Source: JBBQXY01 sp051004815
Lineage (GTDB): Bacteria > Chloroflexota > Ktedonobacteria > Ktedonobacterales > Ktedonobacteraceae
NCBI GenBank assembly: GCA_051004815.1
Contig: JBPCJY010000234.1
Location: 1-22,759 of the forward strand
Direction of reading: 5' to 3'
DNA length: 22,759 bases
Each line of letters starts with the position of its first letter. The stretch's first letter is position 1. Below the pieces are notes generated by a model. It did not search any database and was not told the origin of the DNA. It was given only the letters and a program-made list of their open reading frames with translations. This document shows positions 1 through 5,983 of the stretch, one piece after another. The position numbers and the translations under genes are program-made.

Positions 1-25
1 AGTAGGGACAGAGGGGCTGTCTTGC

Positions 26-95
26 CCTGTCATTCTGAGCGAAGCGAAGAATCTCTCGTGGCACGCAGATTCTTCGCTTCGCCCAGAACGACAGG
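26..95. repeat. 29-bp-arm hairpin repeat, GAAGCGAAGAATCT type
   Basis: Arms 26-54 and 67-95 are reverse complements over 29 bases with two mismatches, both compatible with G-U pairing in RNA, around a 12-base loop. The core is GCGAAGCGAAGAATCT. There is no T-tract after either arm, so this looks like a dispersed REP-type palindrome rather than a terminator. Confidence 0.75.
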
Positions 96-157
96 GGCGG
101 GAACGGGGTGGTGCAAAAAACCTACTAGTGAAAGCAGGAGGCTGTGGGGACGCGGAG

Positions 158-225
158 GTGGGGGCTTTGTGTCTGTCCTGGTGGAGGTCTGTGCATCTCC
201 ACCAGGACAGGCGCAAGGCCCCCAC
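158..225. repeat. 29-bp-arm hairpin repeat, TCCTGGTGGAG type
   Basis: Arms 158-186 and 197-225 pair over 29 bases with three mismatches, all C/T changes that keep G-U pairing in RNA, around a 10-base loop. That the mismatches preserve pairing suggests a structure kept at the RNA level, or a repeat family with its own variants. It lies just upstream of the acyl-CoA dehydrogenase gene. Confidence 0.7.
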
Positions 226-278
226 GCAACCCCACGTCAGCCCCCTGTCCCTACACCTTGCGCCCTGTCAAGTGAACT

Positions 279-306
279 TTGACAGAGTATTACGACGCCG
301 TAACGA
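279..306 (+). promoter_or_regulatory. Possible promoter for gcdH
   Basis: A perfect TTGACA lies at 279-284. The hexamer 16 bases later, TAACGA at 301-306, is a poor -10. The -35 overlaps a small inverted repeat, GTCAA at 267-271 and TTGAC at 279-283, which could be an operator. The leader before the start at 323 would be very short, so this is tentative. Confidence 0.3.
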
Positions 307-322
307 AATGGAGCATATATTT

Positions 323-1516
323 ATGGCAGATACAAAAGTTGAACGTCATGTGCAGATGCCTTCTGCAACTGATCTTTATAATATCGACTCCCTCCTTTCA
401 GAGGAAGAGCGTATGGTGCGCGATACCGTGCGCAAGTTTGTGCGTGAGCGCGTCCTACCCATCATTGGGGAACACTTCGAGGCTGGCACGTTCCCGCGTG
501 AACTTATTCCAGCCGTTGCCGAACTGGGTCTATTGGGGATGCATATCGATGGCTATGGGTGCGCCGGTTTGAGTTCCGTCTGTTATGGCCTGGCCTGCCA
601 GGAGTTGGAGGCGGGCGATAGCGGCTTGCGTTCGTTCGTATCGGTGCAAGGCTCGCTCGTCATGTTCCCCATTTATGCCTTTGGCTCAGAAGAGCAGAAA
701 CAACATTGGCTCCCGCGCATGGCTCGTGGCGAAGCTATTGGCTGCTTTGGCTTGACGGAGCCGGATTCGGGTAGTGACCCTGGCAGTATGAGCACAAAGG
801 CCCATCGTGATGGCGATGCTTACATCTTGAACGGTAATAAAATGTGGATTACCAACGGAGGTATCGCGAACGTAGCTGTCGTTTGGGCGCGTGCGGACGA
901 CGGTGTACGCGGTTTCCTGGTCGAGCGTGGAACGCCCGGTTTTACCACCAACGATATTCATCACAAGCTCTCGTTGCGTGCCTCCATCACCTCTGAACTA
1001 CACTTTGAGGAATGCCGTGTACCCGCGCAGAATATGTTGCCCAATGTGCGTGGACTACGTGGCCCCCTTTCTTGCCTGAATGAAGCCCGTTTTGGCATTG
1101 CCTGGGGTGCTAATGGAGCCGCTCGTGCCTGCTATGAGACAGCACTGGATTACGCCAAGACGCGCGTGCAGTTCAATCGCCCCATTGCACGTTTCCAATT
1201 GGTACAAGAAAAACTGGCGATTATGGCGACAGAACTAGTGAAGGCTCAACTACTGGCCTTGCAACTTGGTCGTTTGAAAGATCAAGGAATGCTGCATCCT
1301 GTGCAAATTTCCGTGGCGAAGCGTAATAATGTGCGTGAGGCTCTCAAGACCGCTCGTGAAGCCCGTTCAGTGCTAGGTGCTAATGGTATCACCCTGGAAT
1401 ATCCCATTAGTCGTCACGCGAACAACCTGGAATCGGTCTACACCTACGAAGGCACCGACGATATCCACACCCTGATTATCGGTCAGGCTATCACTGGAGA
1501 AAACGCGTTCGCTTAA
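323..1516 (+). CDS. gcdH: Glutaryl-CoA dehydrogenase (acyl-CoA dehydrogenase family)
   Basis: This flavoprotein of 397 residues should oxidise and decarboxylate glutaryl-CoA to crotonyl-CoA, passing electrons to ETF in lysine/tryptophan or aromatic-acid breakdown. The acyl-CoA dehydrogenase fold is complete: helical N-domain (about 20-135), the FAD/substrate segment CFGLTEPDSGSDPGS (141-155), WITN (175-178), and a C-terminal helical domain. The subgroup is indicated by LRSFVSVQGSLVM (102-114), whose Arg103 matches the substrate-binding Arg of GCDH, by KLSLRAS, and by YEGTDDIHTLIIG (375-387), whose Glu376 is the expected catalytic base. The start at 323 is chosen because GGAG at 310-313 lies nine bases before it. 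ATG 308 is in frame but has no Shine-Dalgarno sequence, and an open frame back to a GTG at 128 only reads through the hairpin repeat. Another short-chain acyl-CoA dehydrogenase is possible but less likely. Confidence 0.88.
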   Translation: MADTKVERHVQMPSATDLYNIDSLLSEEERMVRDTVRKFVRERVLPIIGEHFEAGTFPRELIPAVAELGLLGMHIDGYGCAGLSSVCYGLACQELEAGDSGLRSFVSVQGSLVMFPIYAFGSEEQKQHWLPRMARGEAIGCFGLTEPDSGSDPGSMSTKAHRDGDAYILNGNKMWITNGGIANVAVVWARADDGVRGFLVERGTPGFTTNDIHHKLSLRASITSELHFEECRVPAQNMLPNVRGLRGPLSCLNEARFGIAWGANGAARACYETALDYAKTRVQFNRPIARFQLVQEKLAIMATELVKAQLLALQLGRLKDQGMLHPVQISVAKRNNVREALKTAREARSVLGANGITLEYPISRHANNLESVYTYEGTDDIHTLIIGQAITGENAFA

Positions 1517-1540
1517 CCCCTCCCCTAATGTACATGTATT

Positions 1541-1590
1541 GAGTGAGTGTAGGCTCTGCGGTCAGTGGCCGTAGAGCTTACACTCACTAG
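1541..1590 (+). terminator. Hairpin after gcdH
   Basis: Starting 24 bases after the stop codon, arms 1542-1561 and 1569-1588 pair over 20 bases with two G-U-compatible mismatches around a 7-base loop. No U-run follows, so it may work as an RNA-stabilising 3' end, a factor-assisted terminator or a REP-type repeat. Confidence 0.5.
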
Positions 1591-1906
1591 AAACCTCACA
1601 CGCAGGAGCTGTCAACTGTTTTCAAAAATGTGTTTAAATACATGCATTTTAAAATTAATGTTTGAAATTTGAGCGTTTTATTGCAGGATTTCACCCAAAA
1701 GAAGTACGTGTCTATCAGAAATGAGGCAAAGGAATTTTCCATTTGCGTCACTCTTCATCATCTCTAGGACTAACTTCTCCTAGCTTCCACTTCAGCTTGT
1801 CACTCTCAACGCACCTAAAAACAACATTCCTCTACAATATTTCCGAATGCACTTCGCGTAGACTGCCATTGTTTGGCTGTCAATGTATGATGTGAACCAG
1901 CAGCTT
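1591..1906. other. AT-rich gene-less stretch
   Basis: No plausible gene is seen on either strand. The stretch is clearly more AT-rich than its neighbours, notably 1620-1700. It ends at a small hairpin, GAACCAG at 1894-1900 with CTGGTTC at 1910-1916, which covers the stop codon of the minus-strand HTH gene and may form the 3' end of its mRNA. Confidence 0.5.
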
Positions 1907-2116
1907 TCACTGGTTCTCCTCATCAGAATCTATCTTGCGTATCCCTCGATATTTATCGAGGTCAGATTGGCGATAATAAATGCGCTTGAGTGCTCCATGC
2001 TTATACTCAGAGATATATGGTTGAATGTTCTGATAGAACGTAGGGCGTGAGACACCCAGATACTTCGCAGCTTCAGCAGCACTCAGGTACGTTTCACCAT
2101 CTATGATTAGTGACAT
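1907..2116 (-). CDS. Small excisionase/MerR-like HTH DNA-binding protein
   Basis: The product is 69 residues. Residues 10-30, YLSAAEAAKYLGVSRPTFYQN, form the helix-turn-helix of the excisionase (HTH_17) family; KRIYYRQSDLDKYRG (44-58) matches the following wing, where such proteins read 'Y...DLD.Y'. Family members act as recombination directionality factors or small repressors. The ATG at 2116 follows a strong minus-strand Shine-Dalgarno sequence (GGAAGAGAG, 2122-2130) and a near-consensus promoter. No integrase is visible in the window, so a role as local regulator of the divergent cassette is at least as likely as excision. The stop codon lies within a small hairpin. Confidence 0.8.
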   Translation of the reverse strand: MSLIIDGETYLSAAEAAKYLGVSRPTFYQNIQPYISEYKHGALKRIYYRQSDLDKYRGIRKIDSDEENQ

Positions 2117-2142
2117 TGTCGCTCTCTTCCAATGTTTTGCAT

Positions 2143-2171
2143 AGTGTACACAATGTAGATTCCTTTGTCAA
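2143..2171 (-). promoter_or_regulatory. Promoter of the small HTH gene
   Basis: Read on the minus strand, TTGACA (2171-2166) is followed after exactly 17 bases by TACACT (2148-2143). This is close to a vegetative sigma-70-type promoter and lies 27 bases upstream of the HTH gene start. Confidence 0.65.
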
Positions 2172-2183
2172 GATTTTATATTA

Positions 2184-2287
2184 TTGACAAATATTAACAC
2201 TTTATGCTAAAGCTTTCTTTAAGTTCATTATATTTGCCATTTTATCCATTGCTTTACGAATTTGACAAATATTAACACTTTATGCTA
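2184..2287. repeat. Perfect 26-bp direct repeat in the divergent promoter region
   Basis: The 26 bases at 2184-2209 recur exactly at 2262-2287, 78 bases apart. Each copy begins TTGACAAATATTAACACTTT and ends ATGCTA. The second copy carries the -35 of the plus-strand promoter; the first lies just upstream of the HTH gene promoter. They may be paired operators, plausibly for the adjacent HTH protein, or a local duplication. Confidence 0.75.
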
Positions 2288-2291
2288 TACT
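2262..2291 (+). promoter_or_regulatory. Promoter of the small-protein/membrane-protein cassette
   Basis: TTGACA at 2262-2267 is separated by 18 bases from TATACT at 2286-2291, giving a good vegetative promoter with a start near 2298. The -35 is inside the second copy of the 26-bp direct repeat. In the first repeat copy the -10 position reads TAAAGC, so only the second copy forms a full promoter. Confidence 0.65.
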
Positions 2292-2297
2292 TCTTTT

Positions 2298-2508
2298 ATG
2301 CTTCATAGCATTGGAATCTCTGGTGCAAGAAGCCTAGCATATTTAGGATACCTTTCTTGCTTGTTTCCACGGGCTACGTTCCTACAGAAATGTAGCAAAC
2401 CGATGAAAGGAGGAGAAAAACAGCCTCTGCCGTGTACAAGACGGCAGAGTCTGAAAGTGAGAACCGTAGACCCTTTAGAAAGCCGTGGTGTCAAGAAAGG
2501 CCGTACCC
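2298..2508 (+). promoter_or_regulatory. Structured 5' leader of unknown function
   Basis: The expected transcript has about 210 untranslated bases before the first credible start. It contains hairpins: ATGCT/AGCAT near 2298-2311, GCTAC/GTAGC around a 14-base loop near 2373-2396, and a perfect 9-bp stem CTCTGCCGT (2425-2433) with ACGGCAGAG (2441-2449) around a 7-base loop. The purine-rich GAAAGGAGGAG lies between the last two. No known riboswitch class was recognised. It could be a regulatory leader, an independent small RNA, or a leftover of a mobile RNA element. Confidence 0.4.
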
Positions 2509-2736
2509 ATGCACAGTTACACAGAGACGTTCATGCTGCTCATCCCAATGGAGGATGACCTACTTCATACGTCAACCCATCCGTTTTGTTGGGACCTCAC
2601 CTGTCCCTGCCATGAAGACCAAGAATCGCTCGCCCAGGTTACTCACTGGGTGACAGACGGCCTCATGAGTCGCGAGGAAGCCACAGCCTTTGTTGCTGGA
2701 CGAACCGTGGACTCTGCCGGAAAGGACAGGCGATGA
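2509..2736 (+). CDS. Small Cys/His-rich protein of unknown function
   Basis: The product is 75 residues with no family recognised. Residues 20-36, HTSTHPFCWDLTCPCHE, concentrate possible metal ligands: His20, His24, Cys27, Cys32, Cys34 and His35. The C-terminal half, VTDGLMSREEATAFVAGRTV, looks like a short helical segment. The N-terminus (TETFMLLIPMEDDLLHT) is not a signal peptide, so a cytoplasmic place is likely. The ATG at 2509 is chosen because AAAGG at 2496-2500 lies eight bases upstream; in-frame upstream codons lie in the structured leader. Its stop overlaps the next start as ATGA, indicating translational coupling. It is the first gene of a four-gene cassette. Confidence 0.65.
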   Translation: MHSYTETFMLLIPMEDDLLHTSTHPFCWDLTCPCHEDQESLAQVTHWVTDGLMSREEATAFVAGRTVDSAGKDRR

Positions 2737-2969
2737 ACCAGCAGCACTCGCACGAAGCCGCGTCTCTCCTACACGAACTAGATTTAGGCCGACACCTCCT
2801 CTTGCTCCTAAGCGATGGCAGCATGGAACTGTGTGTCCATGATGGGCGGACACACATCTGCGCCGAGAACGGGACGCATCTGGATGAGGACGAAACGTAC
2901 CGGCTGTTCATCTCGCTGCATAACCAGTTTACTCAGAAGGGAGGCGGCTATGCACGAGCAGATCGCTAG
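2733..2969 (+). CDS. Small hypothetical protein, translationally coupled
   Basis: The product is 78 residues and not recognised. It has a leucine-rich helix (SLLHELDLGRHLLLLLSDG, 11-29), a central strand-like part with two cysteines (LCVHDGRTHICAENG, 33-47) and an acidic DEDETYRLFISLHNQF near the end. There is no signal peptide or membrane span. The start overlaps the stop of the preceding gene as ATGA with AAAGGA six bases before it. Its 3' end overlaps the following gene by 20 bases and supplies that gene's Shine-Dalgarno sequence. This packing is the main evidence that it is real. Confidence 0.6.
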   Translation: MNQQHSHEAASLLHELDLGRHLLLLLSDGSMELCVHDGRTHICAENGTHLDEDETYRLFISLHNQFTQKGGGYARADR

Positions 2970-3684
2970 CCAGTCTCCCAGACGAGCCAGTGCTACCCCA
3001 GCGGAACTCGCCGCCAGACGTACTGGTACCAACACTCACCGAACAGGGCATTACGCAGGCTTGCATCCTGAAGATGCACCTTATCTGTCAGGAACCGTTC
3101 CCCGCAAAGGTGTTTCTGCGGTGGATGTCGCTGACGATGATTCGTATTATCCGCAACGGATGCCGAGCTCAACGAGGAGATATACTACCACCGGAGGCCA
3201 GCAGGTGATCCAGCAGGGGAACAAGCGCCTGGTCATTCACAAAGAACCGCCGCCGCCTCAACCAAAGCGCACGTTTCATTGGCTGTCCTTTGTCGGACTC
3301 GCATTCTTGGTGATGCTTCTTGGCTGGATGGCCTTGACGCTGCTTGGCGTGTGGTGGAGTGCCAGGCAGGAAGATTGGAAGTACGGCACCCCCCGCACGT
3401 TCCAGATGGATCAGTTTGTTGGTCATCATGATAGTCTAATCCATCCCAATCATTTTGTTGCCATCAATATTGAGGGAACCATTGAAGTGGTTGAGATGAA
3501 TACTACCACCCCCAAGGACGACCATATTTATGTGATCAGCACCATCTCATCGAGCAGCACCCCTGCAACGTTGAGTTTTAGTGACATCAACCACGATGGG
3601 AAAAGAGATATGTTAGTCACCATTGGGGAAAGTAACCTGTACACCGTGGTGTTGCTCAACACAGGCAGCGTGTTTCAGCAGTAG
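2950..3684 (+). CDS. Single-pass membrane protein with Asp-rich (VCBS/EF-hand-like) loop
   Basis: The product is 244 residues. Residues 1-108 are polar and probably cytoplasmic, ending in a proline-rich stretch (KEPPPPQPKR). One strong membrane span covers about 111-137 (WLSFVGLAFLVMLLGWMALTLLGVWW). The roughly 105-residue outer part is beta-rich and contains SDINHDGKRDMLVTIG (211-226), the D-x-[DN]-x-D-G pattern of calcium-binding loops in VCBS/FG-GAP repeats. One such loop is too little for a full propeller. The ATG at 2950 has AAGGGAGG at 2938-2945 in front of it; an in-frame ATG at 2815 lies inside the previous gene and is rejected. Exact function is unknown; a surface role is inferred. 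Confidence 0.72.
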   Translation: MHEQIASQSPRRASATPAELAARRTGTNTHRTGHYAGLHPEDAPYLSGTVPRKGVSAVDVADDDSYYPQRMPSSTRRYTTTGGQQVIQQGNKRLVIHKEPPPPQPKRTFHWLSFVGLAFLVMLLGWMALTLLGVWWSARQEDWKYGTPRTFQMDQFVGHHDSLIHPNHFVAINIEGTIEVVEMNTTTPKDDHIYVISTISSSSTPATLSFSDINHDGKRDMLVTIGESNLYTVVLLNTGSVFQQ

Positions 3685-3686
3685 CG

Positions 3687-3708
3687 AGAGGGGCAGCACT
3701 GCCCCTCT
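3687..3708 (+). terminator. Intra-operon hairpin
   Basis: AGAGGGGCAG (3687-3696) and CTGCCCCTCT (3699-3708) are exact reverse complements; in RNA about eight pairs close a six-base loop. It lies two bases after one stop and just before the GGAGGT of the next gene. Only TTT follows, so it is more likely an attenuator or mRNA-processing/stability element than a full terminator. Confidence 0.5.
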
Positions 3709-3719
3709 TTGGAGGTCAC

Positions 3720-4664
3720 ATGCCAGTCATAGACGAAGAACCCATGGAAACGGTGCATATCTATCTTGTGCTGGAAGAACAACTTCCCCCCAAGAACGAT
3801 ATCCCTTCCCTCATCACCATTGCCGTGTGCGCTCTTGTTCTTGTGACGTATGGCGTTCTTTCCCTGCTTGTCCCTCCTGCACAGCATGACGTATCCTTTG
3901 CTGTGACCATTCACGGCTTTGCCCTTCGTCCTGTTCGTACAACAAGCTCTGTGACCACTCGTGCGACAGGGAAAGGATCTGTGCATGCCACCACGGCGAC
4001 GGGAACGATCACCTTTTACAATGGTGCGCTCTATGTGCAAATCATTCCCGTGGGAACCATCCTCACAGGCTCAGATGGAGCGTCTGTGGTGACCGATGAA
4101 CAGGCAGTCATTCCCCCAGCAGCCCAAACTACACCACCAACGTATGGTCAAGTCAGTGTGTTAGCCCATGCATTGCGTGCAGGAGCCAGTGGCAATATTG
4201 CCGCCGGAGATCTGAACGAGGCGTGTTGTGTGACCTCGGTCATTGCGCAGAACCCCTTTGTCTTTACTGGGGGGACCACTGCCAGAAGCTTCACCTATCT
4301 CACCGCGCAGGATGTCACGAACGCCTCAACATCGCTTCTGGCGCACCTCCAAACCCAAACCCTGGTACTGTTTCCAACGCACATTGTTCTTGAGCCACAG
4401 TGTATGAGTGTCATCACGAGTAATCCGGTGGTGGGGAAAGAGACCACGAGTGCCACAGTATCCATCCATGAAACCTGTCATGCGTTCTCGTATAGTAAGC
4501 ATGCGGTGATAATCGCTCTCACTGCGTATGAAAAGAGTCTTGGAGCAGGAACGTTGGCCCACACACACTATTCGGTGGTTGCTAGCAACCAGGAGAATAT
4601 CATACTCTATGTAACAGGCCAGTGGAATCCGATGGTCGTGCGTCACTGGTGGAGTGGAAAATAA
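3720..4664 (+). CDS. Membrane-anchored baseplate-J-like (gp47-related) surface protein
   Basis: The product is 314 residues. A polar N-terminus is followed by one membrane span at about 31-51 (LITIAVCALVLVTYGVLSLLV) and a beta-rich, Thr/Ser/Ala-rich exported part. Residues 93-193 carry a pattern resembling annotated baseplate J/gp47 family proteins: ATGTITFYNG, a strand with VGTILTGSDGASVVTDEQAVIP, then VLAHALRAGASGNIAAGDLNEACC. Despite the name, Chloroflexota proteins of this kind look like surface-anchored beta domains, and no phage tail genes are present. The start has GGAGGT at 3711-3716, three bases before the ATG at a short spacing; a second in-frame ATG (residue 9) is possible. It is the last gene of the cassette. 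The 141 residues after the J-like part match nothing recognised. Confidence 0.7.
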   Translation: MPVIDEEPMETVHIYLVLEEQLPPKNDIPSLITIAVCALVLVTYGVLSLLVPPAQHDVSFAVTIHGFALRPVRTTSSVTTRATGKGSVHATTATGTITFYNGALYVQIIPVGTILTGSDGASVVTDEQAVIPPAAQTTPPTYGQVSVLAHALRAGASGNIAAGDLNEACCVTSVIAQNPFVFTGGTTARSFTYLTAQDVTNASTSLLAHLQTQTLVLFPTHIVLEPQCMSVITSNPVVGKETTSATVSIHETCHAFSYSKHAVIIALTAYEKSLGAGTLAHTHYSVVASNQENIILYVTGQWNPMVVRHWWSGK

Positions 4665-4712
4665 CCCGTCGTGCGTCGTCTGACAATTGTTGAAAAGAAA
4701 AAGTGAGAGGAA

Positions 4713-5945
4713 ATGTTGATCAGCAAAAAGGTGAGACTGGAAGTCAGCGCACAAGACGCTGCCACCTTGGAGTGGATGCAGGGAAAGTGCAGAGGCTTGT
4801 ACAATTGGTGGGTCATGAAGCTTCGTGATGGGGAAAAGTGGCCGGGATGGGAAGAAGCCAAGAAGACCTTGCAAGCCAGTAAAGAGCACGACCCTGAACT
4901 GAGATGGGTCTACGGCAAGCTCTTGCACGAAGTGTATTTCCGTCTGGATGGCTCAATGAAAGCCTTCTTTCGCCGGGTCAAGAACGGAGAAAAGCCGGGG
5001 TTCCCGCGTGTGCGACCACGGCACTGCTTCTTTACACTCTGCTATCCAGCGATGTATATTAAGGTAGAAGGCATGTCCGTCACGCTTCCGACCGGGGGCA
5101 AAGGCAGGAACAAACACTTTCCTGATGTGGTGGCAAAGCTCACCGAAGAAGCACCAACTGGTTACAAAGAAGTAGCCATCTCCAGAGATGGACAAGGCCA
5201 CTACTACGCGTCCTTCGTCCACGATGTCAAGGAAGAGGCACACGAGCACGATGGTGTGCTTGCTATCGACTTGGGCATCAAGACACTGGCAACGGGCGTC
5301 AATGAGCAAGGCCGCTTCTATCACATTGGCGGGTTCAAGGGCGGCAAGTGGTACAACAAGCAACTCGACAAGATCCGCTCCAAGCGCGACAAGTGCCAGA
5401 AGAAGTCACGCAGGTACCGCCACTTGAGCCAAGTTTACAAGCGCGTTTCCCAGCAGAAGCGCAACAAGCAACAAGACAGTCTGCATAAAGCGTCGCATCT
5501 CATCGCACACAAACTGGTTGAGAGAACCGTTGTGGTTGGCGACCTTTCCCAACGCCAAATGGTCATGAAACAGCACAAAGAGCGCAACAAGCACCTGAAT
5601 AGAGCAGTTCTCAACGATTGGGGACTCTACACCTTCATTCAGATGTTGGCGTACAAATGCATGCTCTATGGGAAAGAACTGGTGATCTTAGTTGAACGCG
5701 ATACGTCAAAAACCTGTAGTGGCTGTGGACACAAGCAACACATGCCACTCTGGAAAAGAACCTATCGCTGTCCCAATCCTGCATGTCGCTTCGTGATAGA
5801 TCGCGATGAGAATGGCGCGATCAATATCCTCAAGCGGTATCTTGCCCGGCTCGGGCCACACACGGGCGATCCCGTGCGGTGTGCGGACGTTTTCACCGCA
5901 ATTGATGATGTGAACCGACGGGAACACATTGAGAAGATGTGTTGA
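4713..5945 (+). CDS. tnpB: TnpB RNA-guided nuclease, IS200/IS605 accessory protein
   Basis: The product is 410 residues, normal for TnpB. The N-terminal wedge/REC region holds GLYNWW (28-33) and KAFFRRVKNGEKPGFPRVRPR. The RuvC domain starts with AIDLGIKTLATG (184-195; Asp186). The canonical RuvC-II Glu position reads VVVGDLSQRQM, with Gly276 in place of Glu. The zinc ribbon has Cys335, Cys338, Cys353 and Cys358, and RuvC-III reads VIDRDENGAINIL (361-373). A Glu at 328 (ILVERDTSKTCSGCG) may supply the missing acid. TnpB cuts DNA under guidance of an RNA normally encoded at the element's right end, here where the tail and next gene overlap. ATG 4713 is only two bases from GAGAGG; TTG 4716 is an alternative start with better spacing. 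A tail of about 35 residues follows the RuvC core. Confidence 0.9.
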   Translation: MLISKKVRLEVSAQDAATLEWMQGKCRGLYNWWVMKLRDGEKWPGWEEAKKTLQASKEHDPELRWVYGKLLHEVYFRLDGSMKAFFRRVKNGEKPGFPRVRPRHCFFTLCYPAMYIKVEGMSVTLPTGGKGRNKHFPDVVAKLTEEAPTGYKEVAISRDGQGHYYASFVHDVKEEAHEHDGVLAIDLGIKTLATGVNEQGRFYHIGGFKGGKWYNKQLDKIRSKRDKCQKKSRRYRHLSQVYKRVSQQKRNKQQDSLHKASHLIAHKLVERTVVVGDLSQRQMVMKQHKERNKHLNRAVLNDWGLYTFIQMLAYKCMLYGKELVILVERDTSKTCSGCGHKQHMPLWKRTYRCPNPACRFVIDRDENGAINILKRYLARLGPHTGDPVRCADVFTAIDDVNRREHIEKMC

Positions 5946-5967
5946 ATACCTTTGAACACATTGAGAA
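5922..5967. repeat. Hairpin plus 14-bp direct repeat at the tnpB right end
   Basis: AACACAT (5923-5929) and ATGTGTT (5937-5943) form a 7-bp stem with a 7-base loop across the tnpB stop codon. GAACACATTGAGAA at 5922-5935 recurs exactly at 5954-5967. The second copy lies between tnpB and the oxidoreductase start. This could mark the right end of the element or a small slippage duplication. Confidence 0.55.
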
Positions 5968-5983
5968 AGGCAGAAAAGCAAGT

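Larger units (their letters stand above)
2..254. repeat. Composite palindromic repeat (MITE-like)
   Basis: The ends are inverted copies of each other: GTAGGGACAGAGGGGCT at 2-18 and, on the opposite strand, GTAGGGACAGGGGGCT at 254-239, differing by one inserted base. Two long hairpins lie inside (26-95 and 158-225). This nested layout is typical of non-autonomous dispersed repeats, but no target-site duplication can be defined because the left edge sits at the window start. No convincing gene is seen in 1-320. Confidence 0.55.
4668..5967 (+). mobile_element. tnpB-only IS200/IS605-type element (ends approximate)
   Basis: A lone tnpB without a Y1 transposase (tnpA) points to a non-autonomous IS1341-like element. 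The left end is not defined; the 48 bases before tnpB hold only a 10-bp repeat GTCGTGCGTC (4668-4677, also at 4635-4644). At the right, a hairpin overlaps the tnpB stop and a 14-bp direct repeat follows. IS605-group elements have subterminal hairpins and make no target duplications, so the exact ends need comparison with other copies. Confidence 0.5.

Noticed and set aside
128..322. In-frame upstream extension of gcdH from a GTG at 128.
   Set aside because: It reads through a long hairpin repeat, has no family match, and ATG 323 has a suitable ribosome binding site.
2298..2508. HEARO/omega-RNA or c-di-GMP riboswitch.
   Set aside because: I could not match the conserved bases of either from memory and no IscB gene is present; only an Rfam search could revive this.
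2262..2558. An open frame of 98 codons over the promoter and leader.
   Set aside because: It begins inside the -35 element, has a low-complexity unlike-protein sequence and overlaps the better-supported gene at 2509.
4326..4928. Minus-strand open frame of 200 codons across the baseplate-J-like gene end and tnpB start.
   Set aside because: It overlaps two supported genes and shows no recognisable domain.
1881..5916. Near-repeat (16 of 18 bases, core ATGATGTGAACC) at 1881-1898 and 5899-5916, bracketing the accessory block like attachment sites.
   Set aside because: Matches with a 12-base core are expected by chance in a window of this size, and one copy is inside tnpB coding sequence.
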